Below are positions 35,400 to 39,253 of a DNA stretch of 39,253 nucleotides, piece after piece (within the stretch, counting starts at the first letter, position 1; each line of letters opens with the position of its first letter). The notes beneath the pieces are model-generated. The model did no database searches. It saw only the letters and a list, made by a program, of their open reading frames with translations, and had not been told where the DNA came from. Location: positions 1 to 39,253 of the forward strand of contig JADHOX010000009.1 in the NCBI GenBank assembly GCA_016778805.1, read 5' to 3'. The DNA comes from Rickettsiales bacterium. GTDB lineage: Bacteria; Pseudomonadota; Alphaproteobacteria; Rickettsiales; JABIRX01. Position numbers and translations under genes: made by a program.

Positions 35400-37009
35400 T
35401 TAGTCCGAGACAATCTCAATATCTGGAAATAATTGCTTAAACTTTTTGAATTCTTCACTTTCCTGATATTCCAAAATCACTTCTTGTCTTTGCAATATTT
35501 CCTGCTCACTAATAGTTTTATTATCAGAATTTTGTTTTACATTTTTAATTGATAATTTTTTGCCCGTAAGGTTTTGATATTTTGTAACTAATTTTTTAAC
35601 AATCTCATTATCATAATTTTTTTTGATAGAGATTTCTAATTCATCATTAGCTAAAAGCTTAAGGTAAATATTATGCTTAATATATTTGGCTATTAAATAT
35701 TCATTATGAGTTTCAAGAAAATTTATAAGTTCTTGTTCATTAGTAATAGCTTTCCGAATTTGAAAACTATCTTCAGCTAAGTTTTCAATATAATTATCTG
35801 AAGTAGCTAAATTACTTTTTTTTTTACTTGGTCACTATTTTCAGAATTACCGTTTTGGCTGATAATCGCCTTAAAATCAAAATTCTTTTCTAAGAAGCAA
35901 ATTCTAATTACCAGCATTTCTAAAGCTTTATTTTGATCTGGAGCTACTTTAAGCTCTGCAACACCTTTTAGAAGCATTTGCCATATTCTTGAAAGAGCCG
36001 AAACATCTATTTTGCCCAAAATTGAATCAATTAGTGATAAAGTTTCGTTATCAAGATTTTTTTGTTTACCAGAACCTATCTTTGAAGTTGCCAAAATATG
36101 ACATGTGTCGAGTAGATTAGAAAGTATCTTTTGAGCTGAAATATTCTTGTCAAAAAGCTGTTTTAAGTGCTCAATAGTTTTTTCAACATCACCATTAACT
36201 AATTTTTCAAATAAGATAAAATTATTACTTTTACTTGAAATACCCAGCATTGATCGAACTTGCTCTATTTGTAAATTTTGTTCACAAAGAAACTGGACTT
36301 GATCAAGCATAGATAGCGAATCTCGAACAGAACCATCTGCGAGCTCTGCAATCAACTCAATAGACTCATGATCGGTTTTAATATTTTCTGCAGCACAAAT
36401 TTCAACCAGCAAATCAGATAATTCAGATGATTTAATCTTGTTTAAATCAAACCTTTGACAACGAGATAAGATTGTTAATGGTATTTTTTCAATTTCTGTA
36501 GTTGCAAAAATAAATTTAGTATGACTTGGCGGCTCTTCTAAAGTTTTTAACAATGCATTAAAAGCACTGTTTGAAAGCATATGCACTTCGTCGATTATAT
36601 ATATTTTGTATCTTGCAGATGATGGAGTATAAGTACAATTTTCAATGATCTCTCTTACATCATCAACACCTGTTTTGCTTGCCGCATCCATTTCAATAAC
36701 ATCTGGATGAATTCCTTTTGCAATATCAATACATGCTGAACATTTTAGACAAGGAGTTACCGTCTCTTCAGTATTATCATTATTTTCACCAAGACAATTA
36801 AGTGCCTTTGCCATAATCCTAGCAGTCGAAGTTTTGCCCGTACCTCTAATGCCCGTAAAAACAAATGCATGAGGTATTTTACGACTAGCAAATTCATTAC
36901 TTAAAGTTTTAACAACATGATCTTGACCAATCAAAGAAGAAAAATCTTGAGGTCGATATTTACGGGCTAATACCTTGTAATTACTGTTGTTGGAAGTCAT
37001 GCTAGACAT
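35400..37009 (-). CDS. dnaX: DNA polymerase III subunits gamma/tau, split by an A10 frameshift site
   Basis: DnaX is the clamp-loader ATPase of the replicase. The zero frame (37009 to 35807) encodes 400 residues with Walker A GIRGTGKT (53-60), a zinc module (Cys72, 87, 90, 93), Walker B IIDEVH (138-143), the SRC arginine-finger motif (182-184) and domain III. It stops soon after an A10 tract at 35825-35816 (VKKKVI, stop). A -1 shift in the tract opens the next frame, which continues to 35400 for ~136 more residues, ending FKKFKQLFPDIEIVSD, the conserved end of alphaproteobacterial DnaX. Slippage would thus give a short gamma-like and a ~536-residue tau-like form. A sequencing error or a true frameshift mutation are alternatives. 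The SRP RNA gene lies just upstream, a common order. Confidence 0.93.
35816..35825 (-). other. A10 slippery tract in dnaX (candidate frameshift or transcriptional slippage site)
   Basis: On the minus strand the sequence reads GTA AAA AAA AAA GTA ATT TAG in the zero frame. Re-reading one A (or adding one A to the mRNA) gives AAA AAA AAA AGT AAT TTA GCT and opens the downstream frame. Tracts of nine or more A are known to cause RNA polymerase slippage, as in Thermus dnaX, and A AAA AAG is the ribosomal frameshift site of E. coli dnaX. A possible weak stem CTTCAG/CTGAAG lies shortly downstream. Confidence 0.8.
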
Positions 37010-37021
37010 TAAGTACTAATC

Positions 37022-37029
37022 AAAAAAAA
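37022..37029 (-). terminator. U-run ending the SRP RNA
   Basis: Eight T on the minus strand follow, one base later, the closing stem of the SRP RNA, which can itself serve as the terminator stem. It lies 13 nt before the dnaX start, so some read-through may supply dnaX. Confidence 0.6.
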
Positions 37030-37030
37030 C

Positions 37031-37116
37031 GGTAAGAAACAACCTAGACAAAAATTATACAGCTGCTTCCTTTCAGATCTGACTGGGTTAAATAGATAAT
37101 CTACCTGCTTCTTACC
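37031..37116 (-). ncRNA. ffs: 4.5S signal recognition particle RNA
   Basis: The ~86-nt RNA folds as one long hairpin. The apical part contains the universally conserved SRP core: AGTCAGATCTGAAAGGAAGC on the minus strand, with a GAAA tetraloop and the AGCAG internal-loop side that binds Ffh. The outer ends pair perfectly (GGTAAGAA at the 5' end with TTCTTACC at the 3' end). The product, with Ffh and FtsY, targets membrane proteins to the translocon. It has a good promoter at 37125-37153 and lies immediately upstream of dnaX on the same strand. Ends are set from the base pairing and may be off by a few bases. Confidence 0.92.
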
Positions 37117-37124
37117 TGAAACAT

Positions 37125-37153
37125 ATACTAAACATTAGTTTCATTTTTTGCAA
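37125..37153 (-). promoter_or_regulatory. Promoter of the SRP RNA gene
   Basis: On the minus strand the -35 element TTGCAA (37153-37148) and the -10 element TAGTAT (37130-37125) are spaced by 17 bases. This predicts a start very close to the 5' end of the folded RNA (about 37118). It is the clearest promoter in the window. Confidence 0.65.
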
Positions 37154-37279
37154 TAATTCAATTCATCAAATTTACAAAAAAATAGTGATGAAAATACACT
37201 ACCAATACGAGAAATTATTAGTTGTTTTTTTTGTCTTTTAATGTAAATAAATATTTTTAATATATTGATTATATTTCGA

Positions 37280-39253
37280 ATGCTACGTCATTTACGCTTT
37301 TGTTTTGTCTCTTTGGTTTTAGGATTTTCATCAAACTCATTCGCTCAAAGTCAGCCTGATTCATTTTATAATATTTTTTCATTATCTCTTGAAGAACTTT
37401 TAGAAATAGAAGTTACAACTGCATCTAAAAGTGAAGAAAAAGCTTTTGAATCAGCATCTGCAATTTTTGTTATTACGAGTGAAGATATTAATAGATCTGG
37501 AGTAACTACCATACCAGACGCACTTAGAATGGCTCCAGGAATTGAAGTTGCTCAGATAGATTCAAATAAATGGGCAATTACTTCACGAGGTTTTAATCGT
37601 CAATTTTCAAATAAATTATTAGTATTATTTGACGGCCGGTCAGTTTATACACCAACTTTTTCAGGAGTTTATTGGGATAGTCAAGATTACGTTCTTGCTG
37701 ACATTGATAGAATTGAAGTAGTAAGGGGCCCTGGAGGAACATTATGGGGCGAGAATGCAATTAACGGTGTAATTAATATCATCACTAAAAAAGCAAAGGA
37801 TACTCAAGGACAATATGCATCCGTAACTACTGGTAATTATGACAAATTTATCTCTGAATATAGATATGGAGGCGAAACTGATGATGGCGCTTACTACAGA
37901 GTTTATGGAAAATACTTTACCAGAGACGACTCCAAAGCAATGCTTGATGGGTCATCTATGAATGATGACTGGAATGTTGGAAGGACAGGTTTTAAATATG
38001 AGAAAGCCGAAGATTCAAGGACTAATTATTCATTTCAAGGAGATGTATACTCTGGTAAAATAAATCAAAATATAGTTTTACCTACAGGGACACTACAAAC
38101 ACAAACAATCTCAACTAATGAAAAACTAAAAAGTGGTAATTTAACTTTTAAACTTGAGAAAAAGTTTGATCAAACTAAGAGCGTAGATGTCTTATTTTAC
38201 ATTGATCATGAAGATAGGCAATCTTTGCTTCTTAACCAGAAAAGAACAACATTAGATCTCGATGTTCAATATTACTCTAAGCAAAGCGAGAAACTTGATA
38301 GAATATTAGGCTTTGAAGTAAGAACTATTGATGACCATCTTGATGGCAAAACTGTTGCTAGCACAAGCAATGAATATCTTTCATATGATCCAGAAAAGCT
38401 TAACTACCAAATATATAGCTTCTTTATCCAAGACAAATATGAAGTCATTGATGAGAAACTTTTTGTGACTATAGGATCAAAATTCGGATATAACGAATTT
38501 ACGGATTTTAATTTTCAACCAACTTTGAGAGCATCTTATCTTAAATCCTCAAATCATATGTTTTGGTCATCTATTTCTAGAGCAGTAAGGACACCAACTC
38601 GGGGAGAAGATGGCATCACATTATTAGCCGGATATGGGCTAGGAAATACTCCTATATACCAACAAGGTAACAAAGATTATGATAACGAAAACTTAGTAGC
38701 ATATGAAATAGGATATAGATATAGAAAAGAAAATCTATCACTCGATCTGACATCATTTTTCAATGACTATGATAATTTAAGAACTCAATATTTTAGTAAC
38801 ACAAACTATATTGTATCAAATTATGGAGATGGCGAAGTTTATGGATTTGAAATTGCATCCTCAATAGATATAAAATCTAATTGGCGTCTATCATTAGCAT
38901 ACTCATTCCTAAAAGTTGATACTAAAAATGATACTGGCTTAACATATCTTAGCGACAATATATCGAACGAAGGTAGGTCACCATATAATCAACTAAGCTT
39001 AAAATCTTATTACAACTTCTCAAGCAAGTTACAATTATCAAATATGCTATATTTTTCTGATAATTTAACAGCATCTGGCAAAGAAGTTGAGGCTTATACT
39101 AAATTTGACACAAGCCTAATTTATAAAAAGACAGAAAACCTTTCAATCAAACTTGTTGGACAAAATCTTTTTGACTCATATCATCAAGAATTTTCTGCAG
39201 ACTTATTTTCGCAAAATGCAGAAATTGGAAGAAATTTTTATGCAAGCCTTAGC
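37280..39253 (+). CDS. TonB-dependent outer-membrane receptor (3' end cut by window)
   Basis: The frame from ATG 37280 is open to the last base (658 codons) and probably lacks only the final few residues, since GRNFYASLS matches the start of the usual last barrel strand. It has a signal peptide (MLRHLRFCFVSLVLGFSSNS, cleavage after FAQ or nearby), then a plug domain (~residues 45-165) with SASAIFVITSEDINRSG, IPDALRMAPGIEVAQ, LVLFDGRSVYTP and VVRGPGGTLWGENAINGVIN, then a 22-strand barrel with the typical SRAVRTPTRGE segment. No canonical TonB box is obvious; LSLEELLEIEVTTASK before the plug is typical of this receptor group. The ligand (siderophore, cobalamin, other) cannot be told. It is divergent from the ffs-dnaX unit. 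Confidence 0.95.
   Translation, partial: MLRHLRFCFVSLVLGFSSNSFAQSQPDSFYNIFSLSLEELLEIEVTTASKSEEKAFESASAIFVITSEDINRSGVTTIPDALRMAPGIEVAQIDSNKWAITSRGFNRQFSNKLLVLFDGRSVYTPTFSGVYWDSQDYVLADIDRIEVVRGPGGTLWGENAINGVINIITKKAKDTQGQYASVTTGNYDKFISEYRYGGETDDGAYYRVYGKYFTRDDSKAMLDGSSMNDDWNVGRTGFKYEKAEDSRTNYSFQGDVYSGKINQNIVLPTGTLQTQTISTNEKLKSGNLTFKLEKKFDQTKSVDVLFYIDHEDRQSLLLNQKRTTLDLDVQYYSKQSEKLDRILGFEVRTIDDHLDGKTVASTSNEYLSYDPEKLNYQIYSFFIQDKYEVIDEKLFVTIGSKFGYNEFTDFNFQPTLRASYLKSSNHMFWSSISRAVRTPTRGEDGITLLAGYGLGNTPIYQQGNKDYDNENLVAYEIGYRYRKENLSLDLTSFFNDYDNLRTQYFSNTNYIVSNYGDGEVYGFEIASSIDIKSNWRLSLAYSFLKVDTKNDTGLTYLSDNISNEGRSPYNQLSLKSYYNFSSKLQLSNMLYFSDNLTASGKEVEAYTKFDTSLIYKKTENLSIKLVGQNLFDSYHQEFSADLFSQNAEIGRNFYASLS

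Overview
The window is strongly AT-rich and gene-dense. It looks like the chromosome of a host-associated alphaproteobacterium, most likely of the Rickettsiales or a similar intracellular lineage. The reasons are the ffs-dnaX and ruvA-ruvB-ybgC orders, an alphaproteobacterial-type DnaX C-terminus, a FabI resembling rickettsial FabI, a lipoprotein with a rickettsial 17-kDa-antigen-like tail, two ankyrin proteins and several large effector-like proteins with no recognisable domain. The genus cannot be fixed from the sequence alone.

Layout. The left edge (1-587) is the end of an LptF/LptG lipopolysaccharide-export permease, followed by a secreted or anchored ankyrin protein with a 102-bp tandem repeat (640-2280). 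From 17197 down to 2273 runs a minus-strand block of tightly packed, often overlapping genes: a low-molecular-weight phosphatase, a 1874-residue protein of unknown function, ruvA, ruvB, ybgC, a DUF2066 protein, an AI-2E family permease, a small lipoprotein, fabI, a DUF1189-like membrane protein, yciB, prfA and an orphan membrane sensor-like protein.

The plus strand then carries argG and a Memo/AMMECR1 pair (17422-20082). Facing them are two minus-strand, Ser-rich, effector-like genes (20083-21761). After a 316-base intergenic region with two palindromes come an ankyrin lipoprotein (22078-23166), a GC-rich double hairpin (23231-23281), znuC-znuB, a complete RND tripartite efflux operon (adaptor, pump, outer-membrane factor; 24928-30505) and pabB. 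A minus-strand NlpD-like LysM/LytM lipoprotein, an initiator tRNA and an unusual 344-residue unknown protein follow. Then come a PEBP-family protein, a thioredoxin-like protein, dnaX (minus), the 4.5S SRP RNA (minus), and a TonB-dependent receptor that runs off the right edge.

Functionally the window combines translation and DNA-repair housekeeping (prfA, ruvAB, dnaX, ffs, tRNA-fMet), envelope maintenance (Lpt permease, YciB, NlpD, YbgC, lipoproteins), fatty-acid and folate precursor synthesis (fabI, pabB), and metal or solute exchange (ZnuCB, RND efflux, TonB receptor). A candidate host-interaction set comprises the giant protein, the two Ser-rich proteins, the ankyrin proteins and the 344-residue protein.

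The two most interesting items are these. First, dnaX is split by an A10 tract: the zero frame ends right after the tract, while the -1 frame carries the conserved C-terminal domain. Second, the giant unknown gene sits 4 nt upstream of ruvA, and a short recurring motif inside it also appears in one of the Ser-rich proteins.
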